From contig CM114275.1 of the NCBI GenBank assembly GCA_050084515.1, positions 21,700,001 to 21,764,000 of the forward strand: a stretch of DNA of 64,000 bases, in the 5' to 3' direction. The notes beneath the pieces are model-generated. The model made no database searches. It was given only the letters and a program-made list of their open reading frames with translations, and was not told the origin of the DNA. This document shows, one piece after another, positions 1 to 10,169 of this stretch. The position numbers were made by a program, and so were the translations under genes. The DNA is from Blasia pusilla (taxonomy: Eukaryota; Marchantiophyta; Marchantiopsida; Blasiales). How positions within the stretch are numbered: position 1 is the first letter of the stretch; every line of letters begins with the position of its first letter.

Positions 1-438
1 GTGAGAACACGCTTGTACCCACACATCTGGATCATCAAGATCTAACACCTCCGCCATGTCACGTCGAATAGCTTCAGGTAAATCTGGCTCTCTCCCAAAG
101 AGCAAAAAGTACGGTGAAAATGACGCCAAGCATGCCTGCCGACTAAAGCAATAACCCATAGCCAACCATGGCAACTGTAGGTTCCACTCCCTCAACTGTC
201 CCCGCTGCAAGCCATACTTGCCCAATCCTCTCTTCACCATTTGTACTACTCTCTCCGCCAACCCATCTGCCTCAGGATGATCCCTAGACGTGGTGCGGTG
301 ATCTATCAGTGCCTGATCACACAAGGTTTGAAACTCTACCCTGAACTCGGTACCCTCGTCAGTCAACACCTTCGCCGGTGCACCAAAATGACTAAGCACA
401 CGATCTAGAAACGCTTAAGCTATTCCCTCGGTCGCCTT
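1..438 (-). pseudogene. Ty3/gypsy integrase fragment, cut by the window edge
   Basis: Read on the minus strand, this is closely similar to the integrase core of the element at 39217-48928 (about 47185-47625 there). It keeps the second catalytic Asp context (LTDEGTEF) and the ADGLAERVVQ block with the catalytic Glu. It also keeps the downstream stretch ending DLDDPDVWVQA. It ends abruptly near 438 inside the sequence between the first and second Asp, so it is a truncated copy inserted in the opposite orientation to its neighbour. A short sequence at 438-462 resembles the 3' end of the terminal module of the same family. It encodes no complete protein. Confidence 0.85.
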
Positions 439-504
439 GTGCGATGTATATGCCCACAATAACAAAAAGTGCTTTGGAGTAAGGTTTTAAGTTCCAAACA
501 GAGT

Positions 505-1045
505 TGTCACATCTTTTAGGATAGATCGGTGAGATCTAGTAGAGTGCATTCCCAAGTAGTGGAGGATAGGCTCAGCAGATCAAGGATGATCTGTTGAGGC
601 CCCGGGAAACTTGAGAGACCAGATTTTCCCTTCGTTTCGGCTGATTTAGAGCCATATTGAGGAACTTACTATTTTAGGTAAGTATTATTTATGATTATAT
701 GGTTGACTTTATATTTTTGGTAAGTATCCCTTGACCTCCTACATTAGGTCAAGAGCCAAGGAGGTGACTTGGGAGCATAGATTACCATGGTGAGAGCTTG
801 GGAGAAGGGAGGGGTATACCTCAAGGAGAGGGGAGGGGTATATCTCAAGGAGAGAGAACCTGAGAGTTCATTATCTCTTTTTTGAACCTCTTGGCATGAG
901 GCGGCGGAGCTGAGGTGTTGCTTGCCTTGTGTGTGAAACTTAAGCCTCTCATTAGGAGAGTGGGTTTGGTTTGAAATTGAGAGAAACATGTGAGAGTGCA
1001 CACATTTGAGAGTTATGGTGTTGAGAGAGATTAGATCTTATTTTA
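505..1045 (+). repeat. Terminal repeat segment A1 of copy B
   Basis: Direct repeat of 9570-10053, clearly alignable over its whole length. It contains an imperfect inverted repeat (TTGACCT...AGGTCAA, then GGAGG) around 730-765, in the region expected for U3. A purine-rich stretch of about 30 bp with GGAGGGGTATA is duplicated in tandem here (about 812-860) and is single in the 3' copy. The similarity to the 3' copy stops at about 1045, after CTTATTTTA. The B module that follows the 3' copy is absent here. Confidence 0.85.
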
Positions 1046-2850
1046 CAAAGAGAGAATGAGTGAGTGAGAGAGCTTCATAGGGGAGCTTGCTGGTTGCTCA
1101 ATGTTTAGTGTAGGTTGGGGGATGGTGTTCCCCGCTTTATGGCTCATGGGAGCAAAAGCCGTGCGATTTTGCTGTTTTGCTTTGCTGATTTTTTATACGT
1201 GAGAATGGCACGCGGAAGCGCTGCCCAATTTTCGATACGAATTGAGTATGGGGGCGGATTGCTCCATGCCCGTGCTCTCAGGAGCACTATGTAGCTTTCT
1301 GATTTGTGTTCTCATAGGTTTTACATTTTTGTTGGGAGAAATCAACGCAGAAGCGCTACCGAATTTTGTGTAGGAGAAAGAGACGTTGGCTTTACGACAG
1401 TCTCCATCAGTTTTTGTTGGAATGTCTGAATTAGTTTTTATTGGAATGTCTAAAATATTTGTTGACATCATCGTAGATCGTGAAGTTGTGCAAGTTGTGC
1501 AATAGACAATGCGCAATTTGGAGTTTTGAGCAAAAAATTATGGTCAATCTTGCAAAATTGCCATTGCTAGGCGATTTTTAAGGTTAAATTGTTAAAACCC
1601 TAAACCAGCCACCACGCCCGCGGCGGCCGTCTCCGTCATAATCACCGTCAATGGTCTGCTGTCGACGGTTAACCATCACCATCGAAGTTCAACTGTCACC
1701 GTCAACAGTCCACCATCGGTCGCCGCCTAGCGTTGCTCAGAGCCACGTTCGGCCGTTGTCCATCCTTGGTTGCCATCCCGCCACTCTGACTTGAGCCGCC
1801 ACCACATACTTTGTTTTGGCCACCGCCTTCATTATAGTTTTGTCATCAACCAATGATGGCAGGTGACCTCGGGTTATGGTGTTTGAGTTTTCATTTCATG
1901 CTGCTATGTTGTGATTGGTAGCCACTCGACGACGATCGAGTACCACGCCGTGACGCCCGTAGCCGCAACGCGCCACCGATTGTCGTGTAGTGCCGCTCCT
2001 GGCCACACCGCATCGTCTCAATTGCAGAGTTGCTCCTTCACTAACGAGCAGAGCGTGTGAATTGGTGATTGAGGAGGATATGCCGCCGAGTGCTACATCC
2101 CATTCCCGAGCCGTTCCGTGCCGTACCGAACCGCTGGACCTGCACCGCACATCGAGGAGGTTTGAGCCGCATCAGTATGAGAGGAGTACGAATTGTTGAT
2201 TGGAGGAGTTGTCTTCACGACCAAGTTGGGTTCGAGATTTGCATTTGCCGAGGAGCGACATCAACATTATTTTCAGGTTACCCATTCTGGTCTCTTACCC
2301 TGCATGTGTGAGGGATTTTCATGTATTGGGAAGTTATTTGGGATATTGAGTTTCGTGCAGATGTTGAGAGCATCATTGATGTATGGGTTTAGGGGATATA
2401 TACCTGTGAGGGTATGTCTTGTCCATGAGATGATAGGACGGTAGCCGATTGCCACACCCCGCCGCTTGTTGCCGCACAATACACGTCTTAGTGAGAGAGT
2501 GTAGATTGAGTGTTGCCTGTTAGATTGAGTGATCGAGTGATTATACACGAGGTTGAGAGTGATTGTGAGAGAGGGGCACGAGGGTCATCACGGCGTCCTT
2601 TTGGGATTTTGAGAGGCGAGGTAGTGGACTTGAGAGTAGCTCTAGAGGGTTTACCTGGAGTGGTGCGAGGTTTTAAGGGTCTCCACGTGAGAGACCACCT
2701 CGATCTCCTTCTGTGACATCTTCAGATGAGGGGGAGCTTATAGGGGAGTATGTTAGTGATCCACCTTACACATTGAGTGGTCCTACTAGTTGGGCGTACG
2801 AGATGGACGATCGGGGTAGAGGACCACGTAGGTTTTAGAGTGTTGTAGGC
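1046..2850 (+). other. Leader region of copy B, no coding support
   Basis: About 1.8 kb between the 5' terminal repeat and gag. No open frame here resembles a known family. The small GC-rich frames around 1600-2200 show no domain and are not shared with copy C. No clear primer-binding site complementary to a plant initiator tRNA was recognised after the repeat. Confidence 0.5.
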
Positions 2851-4100
2851 ACTATAGAGCTATAGGACTTCATTGTGGAGTTTAGGAGTTGGTGTGACTC
2901 ACAACGGGCTAGGAACTCTAGAGAGTTTAACCCGTTTACAACATGGAATGGTATGTTCCAGCATTTAAAGGGGATGCCCATGGACAATTACCATGAATTC
3001 TCCCACAGATATGCCCTTAAGATTGAGGCATGGCGACTCTACTATGACCCACACTATGTGTCATGGATAGAGCCGTTCCTAGATGAGGAGGAGGAGTAGG
3101 AGAGGTTACTTCCTCTTCCACTAGTGATGTTTTAGGAGGGGTCACTCGCATTGGAGCAGTTGCAACATCTAGTCGGGTTTGTCCTAGGTTCAACCGCGTG
3201 GTTGAGTTCTTCGCTGAGTTGAGGGCGAGCTACCATGGGGTATAGACGAAGAAATTGCGGAGCATCCACAACTTCCAAAGGTACCCGGGAAAGAGTTTGC
3301 GTGAGGCTTACGCTCACTTGGGCCCGTTCATCAACGTGACTTAAGGGATGACAGAGGCTCACACTATCTAGTATTTGTATGCGATGCTGGATCAGACCCT
3401 GCGGACACGGGTGCGCGAGGGGGTGCTTCTTATGAACACCTCCCCTACATTGAGAGATGTTTTTAGGACTGCCAAGAACAATGAGCGCAATATGGCGGGG
3501 AGGAGAGCATAGCCATCATGGGTTCTAGGCGAGATTAGTCATAATTTTTTGCACCACGAGTGCAGTAATGTGGACTCTGACATAGGTTAACTGTGGCACC
3601 ACGAGCTCAGAGAGGATACCACGAGGCCGTGCCACAAAGACCTGCGCCTTTATATGTGGCTCAGCAGCCACCGCCTACGATTACTTGTTGGTCATGTGGT
3701 GGAGCCTATCATCAACACGATTGCATTCGTCAGGGTCATCGACGTGTGCCTCAACATGGCGGAGGAGATCGTGCTGCACCAGGAGGTTATCAGTGTGACT
3801 ATTGTCAGAGATATGGTCACACACGCACCAAGTGTTTCAGTATATACCTTGATTTAAGTCCGGACCGAGGGCTAGAGAGGGCACTAGAGCGAGTAGCCGA
3901 TCCGGGTGGGCTAGAGATCGTGCACAAGGTGGTCCCGTTGGGGGAGGAGGAGATGGAGTTGCCCGACATGGTGGTGGAGCTACCCGTGGAGGAGGTAGAG
4001 TCCCACCACCTAGACGCATTGAGGGAGACACCGAGCGTGAGGCTGGGATGGCTACTCAGATACAGCAACTACAAGAGCAGATTGCCGCTATGGCATTGAG
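2851..4100 (+). pseudogene. gag remnant with zinc knuckle, copy B
   Basis: The capsid-like part begins around DFIVEFRSWCDS and continues through MDNYHEFSHRYALKIEAW, with several frame breaks after 3099. The nucleocapsid part (3593-3840) has two cysteine motifs. The first is CWSCGGAY followed by H and C with non-standard spacing. The second is a canonical CX2CX4HX4C knuckle, CDYCQRYGHTRTKC. The same order and motifs occur in copy C at 41100-42331. Stops and frameshifts make it non-functional. In the family, gag forms the particle and binds the RNA. Confidence 0.8.
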
Positions 4101-4377
4101 GTTATCCGATGCCAAATCCGTGGCACCGACATCATATGGAGCAGCGAGAGAAATGGAGGATCCAGGTTGGATGTGCAGGGTTGCCTAGATGGAGCCTGCC
4201 GCAATTGTTAGGTGTGAAGCAGTGGTAGAGTTGGATCCACAACGAGGGGAAGCTAAGAAATAGATCAGGCTTCCTCAGTCTTTCACGTTGTCCGAGGCGA
4301 TGAGGACCCCATTGATGGGTCCTGATCAGAGTTCTCGGAGAGTTGGTGATGTTGTTGGTGTGTAGGCAATAAGGGCG

Positions 4378-5166
4378 ATGGAAGAAGCGAGTGCGACAAC
4401 TCCTATTTTTTATGCTCAGGAGGAGCATGTGTCGAGCACGTCGTTTGGGGCGGCCACTGTTGTGTACCGTGCTCCTTTATTTTTTGCTTCCGATGTTATG
4501 ACGTTGGGAAGTACGCACGCCGAGGTTTTTCGGCTGGCTGCTACGTTATGTGAGTGTGGAGTTGGAGTTCCTGCATCACATTTAGAGGTGATTGTAGAGG
4601 TGGTGATGGACTTGCCCTTGGAGCGGATGCTCGGGCCGTCCACGTCAGATTCCTGGCAGGTTGCGGCTGTTAGCATGGTAGAGATGCTTGCTAGACCCGT
4701 GATAGAGCGTGCCATGGCTTCTCTTGGTGTTGTTATGTTGGATAACTAGGGAGAGGTCTTCCAATTGGTGAGTCTAGGAGGTAGAGCTTTTAGTCTGCAA
4801 CGCGTCTTGTTGGATTCAAGAGCGCAACCCCTCATGTTGGGGAAAGCGACATTTCGAGGATTGGGCTTGACGAGAGCCGATGTAGAGCGTTGTCCATTCG
4901 GGATACAAACATCCTTGGGTGGAGCGAGTACCACACAATATATCATTCGATATGAGGTCGTGGTGAGGATTTATCCCACACACCCTACAGATGAGTCCGT
5001 GGTGCGAGCCAAGGCGATAGTGACCGATGTAGAGTCCTATGACATCTTGGTTGGTGGAGCAGTGTTGTACCCGATGGGGTTTTCCCTAGATTACTGGGAG
5101 GAGTCAACGTCCTACAGTCCAGGATGGCAGTCAAGTGATGGGCACCTAAGCTCATTATCCGTTTGA
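4378..5166 (+). pseudogene. Pre-protease region and aspartic protease, copy B
   Basis: 4378-4746 encodes a conserved segment (EVFRLAATLC and following) also found in copy C and in the right-edge fragment; its role is unknown. After a TAG at 4747 the frame resumes at 4765 with the retropepsin region. The active site reads LLDSRA, while copy C has LLDSGA, so the Gly of the D-S/T-G triad is lost here. The downstream YDILVGGAVLYPMGF fits the hydrophobic Gly motif of retroviral-type proteases. The protease would cut the polyprotein. Confidence 0.8.
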
Positions 5167-5178
5167 TATATACGTGTA

Positions 5179-6480
5179 GTGATCGAGCAACGGCTAGGAG
5201 AGATGGTGACCTTACCAGCATTTAGCAACACCATCACTTGGCCTAGTGACTTGATTGAGGGACATATTTATGCAGAGGATACTCCTATTCCTGACATTTC
5301 TATGGAGAGGAGTGTCATGGTAGTCGTTTACAACATGGTGCTGCTTTGGGGCTCGATTGAGGAGTTTTAACGCTTAGCCATTGAGCATGTGCAGACCGCA
5401 TGGAGCGAGACCTTTGCACCAGAGCGTGACGGGTTAGAGGAACCCGAGAGTGCTATGATGACGAACTTGGATATCACACCCATTATGTGGCGCATCCTAG
5501 AGGAGGGTATTCGGGTGTTGGATCTCTTTGGAGGGATCAACATTGGGTTAGCTGCTATCTTGTAGGCAGGAGTACGCGTGCAGCAGTACCTGTACGTGGA
5601 GATTGATGATATTGCGAGGCGCGCTTCGCTGCACCATGTGGAGCAATTACGCCTTTGTTTTCCTAACTTATCGTCTGTGTCCGTTGTCCAGAGATACTAG
5701 AATTCCCTACCGCGGGATATTTCATTGCTGAGGGCGCAGGACTTGGAGCGGGTAGGGGCCATAGATTTGGTCATTGCTGGTTGGTTGTGTCAAGGCCAAT
5801 CACGTGCTGGCCGAGGTAGCGGATTAGCTGACACTCAATTGAGGTTATTTTGGGAGATGATGCGGATTTTGTGACACTTGTAGGAGCATCAATCCCATTC
5901 TCCAGCATACATTATGGAGAATGTGCCGATCTTGGGCGATTTTAGGTCACGGGTGGTGACAAGTGCACATCAGATGCGTGCATGGATCGGCTCAACAGTT
6001 TTGTTGGATGCAGCGAGTGTGGGTTCACGAGCACATCGCCCGCATCTTTGGTGGAACAACTTGGTACCACATGAGGTATTGCGGAGGGCATATGCGAGAG
6101 TGGAGCGTCCCTGTGATTTGTTGGTGGATTCTATATTGGATCCAGGCCATCGATCATAGGGAGTGAGGCTAGATGATCGACCGCCATTGATTGTGGTCAA
6201 CAGGATTGGCATGCCACGGGCAGCCTTTCCCATATTGGTGAGTTTTCCCGCTTCCTATGCATTCAAGGAGGCCGGACTTGGCTTGGTTTTGGATGACCAA
6301 GTACAGAGGTTGGTGGAGCCCAACGCCGATGAGCGAGAGCAAGCGATGGGATTCCCCACAGGATTGACGCCAATACCGTCACTATCGGAGGCATCACGAC
6401 GTCATATCTGGGTCACACGATGGACCTAAACTGCTTGACATGGATTTTCAACTTAGGAGTACTTGAACAACGTCGTTTGA
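5179..6480 (+). pseudogene. Retroelement-borne cytosine-5 DNA methyltransferase, copy B (broken)
   Basis: Lies between protease and reverse transcriptase, where ordinary Ty3/gypsy elements have nothing. Motifs appear in the canonical, non-permuted order. They are motif I (VLDLFGGINIGLAA, near 5515-5560), II (YLYVEIDD), IV with the catalytic Cys codon at 5788-5790 (GWLCQGQS; Pro of the PC pair replaced by Leu), VI (MENVPILGD, 5912), VIII (RAHRPHLWW) and IX/X (EREQAMGFPTGLT...SEASRRH, 6330-6420). The last motifs resemble DNMT3-type enzymes more than plant DRM enzymes, whose motif order is rearranged. Stops include TAG at 5563-5565, where copy C has CAG, and a frameshift follows RRH. Confidence 0.85.
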
Positions 6481-6789
6481 GGATGTGACAGATCACAAAA
6501 GTTGAATTGGTGAGCCCCATGCCTACCGAGACGGTTAAGGCAATAGTTGGGGCAAGACCCGAGGAGATTGACATACCAAGGGTGATAAGGAGAGACACCC
6601 TTGGACTTCTTGGGATGTTTTGCGGGTACGCTATGAGATGGTAGCCACAACATTGACTGTGGTTCCGGAAATTGCAAATGGAGATCCGATTTTGTAATTG
6701 GCTGTAGGGGAGCAGTTGAGTTTTGTTGTCTGAGATAGGGTTGCACCATAGCAACCACCAACACCCACACCCGAGAGTCCTACCGTAGT

Positions 6790-7199
6790 CACGATGGAGA
6801 CTTGGGAGACAGATATGGCCCTAAGTTGACATGAGGAGAGCGGCACCCGATACACTAATTCCTTAGGAGTTATAGGAGTTGTTTTGCATTTAGTATGCAT
6901 GGCAACTCGACGGATAGGCAGATGTGTGGAGATTACCGACCTATCTATCGGCAGACGAAGTCAAATAGGTATGCCATGCCCACTCTTGAGGAGAGATTTG
7001 ATGCTATTGGGCATGCAAAGGTCTTCACTTTATTTATTGGCATCGATCCTCATGGGAAGGATTGCTTGTACCAATGGGATCGGTGAACTTCTATCGACGG
7101 TACGTGAAGAGTTTTAGCTCGATTGCAAAGCCGCTGACCTTGCTGACCAAGGTGGATTAGGAGTGGCACTGGGGGGATGAGCATGAGAGAGCATTTCAG
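6790..7199 (+). pseudogene. Reverse transcriptase remnant with internal deletions, copy B
   Basis: Compared with copy C, three blocks are missing. About 0.2 kb is lost just after 6893, joined at a TATG shared by both breakpoints. About 75 bp covering the LDLRAGYHH region is lost near 7030-7045. About 0.3 kb containing the YIDD catalytic box is lost near 7070-7090. What remains includes the CGDYRPINR-like finger region in a shifted frame and the NFYRRYVKSFS connection segment. No polymerase activity is possible. Confidence 0.85.
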
Positions 7200-7697
7200 A
7201 TGCTCAAGGACAGATTGACATCTGTGTCCATATTGAGGAGACCGATCAGGGGGCATCCTTTCCAGTTGCATATTGATTGGAGCATGTTGGGGCTTGGAAC
7301 CGTGCTCACCCAACATGATGATGATGGTAGAGAGTTTGTGGTGGCTTACGCTAGTCGCTCGAACAACGCTATAGAGGCAAAGTATAGCTCGTATGAGGGT
7401 GAGTGCTTGGCTATAGTGAGGTTTGTCGCACATTTCAAATGTTATCTATTCGGCAATCCCTTTACCACCATTACTAATCATCAGCCACTTAAGTGGTTGA
7501 TGGAGTCCAACAAGCTTACATGGAAGCTTGCGAGGTGGGCTCTTTTGTTGCAGGAGTATGACTCCCAAGTGGTGCATAGACCTGGGACACTCAACCAGGA
7601 TGCAGATGGTTTGAGCCGTAACCCATGCCAGAGTCAGCGAGATGCAACTAGAGCTCGTTGGCATGGTGAGAGTGATGAGGAGTTTGTGTCAGAATGA
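7200..7697 (+). pseudogene. RNase H domain, copy B
   Basis: An open stretch of 165 codons with the Ty3/gypsy RNase H signature. It has HIDWSMLGLGTVLTQ with the first catalytic Asp, then YSSYEGECLAIV with the catalytic Glu, then the ITNHQPLKWL segment and LNQDADGLSRNP at the end. In copy C the ITNH position reads IIDHQPL, so an active-site Asp has become Asn here. RNase H removes the RNA strand during reverse transcription. It follows directly on the damaged polymerase and is not separately translated. Confidence 0.85.
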
Positions 7698-7883
7698 CAT
7701 GCATCAGCCTATTTGGGCTTGTTGGCTATGGAGATCCAGATTTTGAGACTTTGATGGCAAGGTCTGATGGAGAGTCCTTAGATCCAGAGGTCGGTGAGGA
7801 GATGACAAGTGGCCGAGACATTCACGACAATGGAGTGGTCTTGGAGTACCTGCGTATTGTTAGCATTGCAAGCACAGTGGGTG

Positions 7884-8760
7884 CTAGAGAGCAGGATCAA
7901 ATCCTATACCAAGCCAGACGATTTCAGTGGGAGGGTACAGATGTGTTGTGAGTGTGGGAGGATGGTAGAGTGCGTGTAGTGCCTCATTCTTCATATAGAG
8001 CACATTTGGTGCGTCATGCCCATGAGGAGTTGGGTCATTTTGGAGTGAAGCGGACGCACAACTTGCTCCAGATTCAATATTGGTGGCGAGGCATGCAGAC
8101 TGATGTTCACTGGTTTGTTGCCAGATGCATGGTGTGTGATCAAGTTCGAGCATTGTTCAATGCTCCGACTCCACAGTTGCATCCACTTTCAATCATGGAT
8201 TTAGGTTATAGATGGAGTTTGGATTTTGCAAGACCCTTGCCTTTGACGGAGCGCCATAGTCGTTATGTGTTGGTGATGGTCGAGCACTTCTCGAAGTGAA
8301 TAGAGTTGGTTGCATTTCCTGACAAAGCGAGTGAGGGAGTAGTGTATGCCTTCCTAGATTGAATGCTTAGCCATTACGGCGCAGCAGTTGAGGTGTTGAC
8401 AGATGAGGGTATAGAGTTTCGCGGGGAGTTTCAGGCCTTATGTGATTAGGCACTGATCGACGAGCGCACCATTGCATGAGATCATCCTCAGGCAGATGCA
8501 CTAGCGGAGCGGGTTGTGCAGACGATGAAGAGAGGACTACGCAAGTATGGCTTGTAGAGAGGTCACCTAGGAGATTGGGACCTTCATTTGCCGTGGTTGG
8601 CGATGGGATACAGATTCAGCAGGCACGCATCCTTAGCGTCTTTCTCACCGTACTTGTTGCTTTATGGCCGAGAGCCGAATTTACCTGCGGCCATTTGCCG
8701 AGATACTGATGAGGTGTTGAACCTTCATGACATTGATGTATGGATGTGAGCATATTCTCA
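7884..8760 (+). pseudogene. DDE integrase, copy B (broken)
   Basis: The N-terminal zinc domain is visible as H-x3-H (HAHEELGH) and CMVCD around 8010-8140. It is followed by the catalytic core with WSLDFARPLP (first Asp) near 8220. The remaining core is interrupted by TGA (8298), TGA (near 8361) and TAG (8447-8449 and 8555-8557). Copy C and the left-edge fragment show the intact residues. The integrase type is DDE, not tyrosine recombinase, which matters because of the unusual termini. Confidence 0.85.
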
Positions 8761-8908
8761 AAGGGTTGAGTTGTTTCAGAGAGTGATGCCCATGGCGTTT
8801 GAGAACTTGGCGATTGCGCAACATCGAGATACATTAAGGCATGCGACTATTCGGGGAGGAGATGATCGACCTACTATCCGAAGGTTTCATTAGGGAGACT
8901 ATGTCTAC

Positions 8909-9258
8909 TTGCAACAGACGACATCCACGACCTTGGATGTGACTGCAGGGCGCACCATCTTGAGAGTGCGTGAGGTTTTGCCATCCGGTGCTCTCTTATT
9001 GGAGGGACATGATGGTATGGTTTGGAAGTACCATGTGCGTAACTGTGCACCATGTCATCTTTCAAACATTAACGGTACAGTTTATCCGAGCTTAGCAATA
9101 GTTCCTGCAGGCTTGAGATGTATGTTCTGTGGTTCCGCCCGTGGTGTAGTCACTGCGCTAGTCTATGATGGGTGTTCGAGAGGATGGCGTATGGCATGTT
9201 TGACGCCACCTCTCACTAGGGTTCGTGAGGGACGATGGATGTGTCTCAAATGTACATA
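8909..9258 (+). pseudogene. Integrase C-terminal region with degenerate PHD finger, copy B
   Basis: The region LRVREVLPSGALLLEGHDGM matches the small beta-rich integrase C-terminal module. It is followed by a Cys-rich block, RCMFCGSARG...YDGCSRGWRMACL...RWMCLKC. Copy C has an intact C4HC3 PHD pattern at this place. Here one ligand Cys is Tyr and the ligand His is Arg, so the finger is broken. Chromoviruses carry a chromodomain at this position; this lineage carries a PHD-type reader instead. Confidence 0.8.
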
Positions 9259-9430
9259 GCGTAGGTAGTTCTACATTCCGACTTGTATCTCTGATATGGA
9301 TGACAAGAAGGCGACTAACGATGGGGCCACATGAGCACCTGGCCTTCTTGCTCTTAGCGTCTGAGAGATGTATGTCATGGTAGGTAGGGATAGATGACTA
9401 TCTGAAGTTAGAGGAACCTAACCACCAGCT

Positions 9431-9437
9431 AGGGGGG
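9431..9437 (+). promoter_or_regulatory. Candidate polypurine tract, copy B
   Basis: The purine run AGGGGGG lies just upstream of B1 (9441) and is conserved in copy C (AGGGGGG at about 48174-48180). A polypurine tract normally primes plus-strand DNA synthesis and marks the start of U3, which here would be module B1 rather than A2. Confidence 0.6.
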
Positions 9438-9440
9438 TGA

Positions 9441-10165
9441 TTGGAGATATTTTGGTACTTCTTGTCTCGTTGTTTGGATGCCATGAGTTAGCATGGGATG
9501 GTGGGTGTTTGTGTGTGTGTTTAGTGACAACGATGTAAGTTGTGTAGCGATGTGTATGCGCACGATAGCTATCACGTCTTTTAGGATAGATCGGTGAGAT
9601 CTAGTAGAGTGCCTTCGCGAGTAGTGGAGGACAAGTTCAGGAGGTCGAGGATGACCTGCTATGGCCCCGAGAAACCTGAGAGACCAGGTTTTTCCTTCGT
9701 TTCGGCTCATTTAGAGCCGAAATGAGTATATGGTTGACTTTCTATTTTTTGTAAATGGCCCTTGACCTCCTACATCAGGTCAAGAGCCAAGGAGGTGACT
9801 TGGGAGCATACATTATCATGGAGAGATCTTGGGAGAGAGGGAGGGATATACCTCAAGGAGAGAGAGCTTGAGAGCTCATTCTCTCTTTGTTGAACCTCTT
9901 GGCATGAGGCGGTTGAGCTGAGGTGTTGCTTGCCTTGTGTGTGTAACCCAAGCCTCTCATTAGGAGAGTGGGTTTGGTTTGACATTGAGAGAGATATGTG
10001 AGAATGCACATCTTTGAGAGTTATGGTGTTGAGAGAGATTGGATCTTATTTTATTGGAGATATTTTGGTACTTCTTCTCTCGTTGTTTGGATGCCATTGT
10101 ACGTGTTTGTGTGTGTGTTTGGTGACAGCGATGTATGTTGTGTAGCGATGTATATGCGCACGAAA
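9441..10165 (+). repeat. 3' terminal structure B1-A2-B2 of copy B
   Basis: B1 is 9441-9565 (from TTGGAGATATTTTGG to CGCACGA). A2 is 9570-10053, a copy of A1. B2 is 10054-10165, which repeats B1 with a short internal loss. The B1/A2 joint reads CGCACGATA-GC-TATCAC, which looks like the two element ends joined with two extra bases. Copy C shows the same plan with quite different terminal-repeat sequence. Confidence 0.85.
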
Positions 10166-10169
10166 GAGG

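Larger units (their letters stand above)
505..10165 (+). mobile_element. Ty3/gypsy element carrying a DNA methyltransferase, copy B (decayed)
   Basis: A nearly full-length retroelement of about 9.7 kb. Domains in order are gag with CCHC knuckle, aspartic protease, C5 DNA methyltransferase, reverse transcriptase (internally deleted), RNase H, integrase and PHD finger. The first base is T of TGTCAC (505) and the last block ends CGCACGAAA (10165). The flanks are GAGT at 501-504 and GAGG at 10166-10169, which fits a mutated 4-bp target duplication. The ends are A1 (505-1045) at the 5' side and B1-A2-B2 (9441-10165) at the 3' side, not a simple LTR pair. Every reading frame has stops or frameshifts, and the polymerase palm is missing, so this copy cannot move by itself. 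Confidence 0.9.

Noticed and set aside
1046-1200. tRNA primer-binding site after A1
   Set aside because: No convincing TGG-starting complement to a plant initiator tRNA was found in copy B or C, so it is left unannotated.
10041-10165. Splicing as the origin of the A-to-B joint in the 3' terminal repeat
   Set aside because: The sequence after the joint position in A1 (CAAAGAG) has no GT donor, so a spliced RNA intermediate does not explain it.
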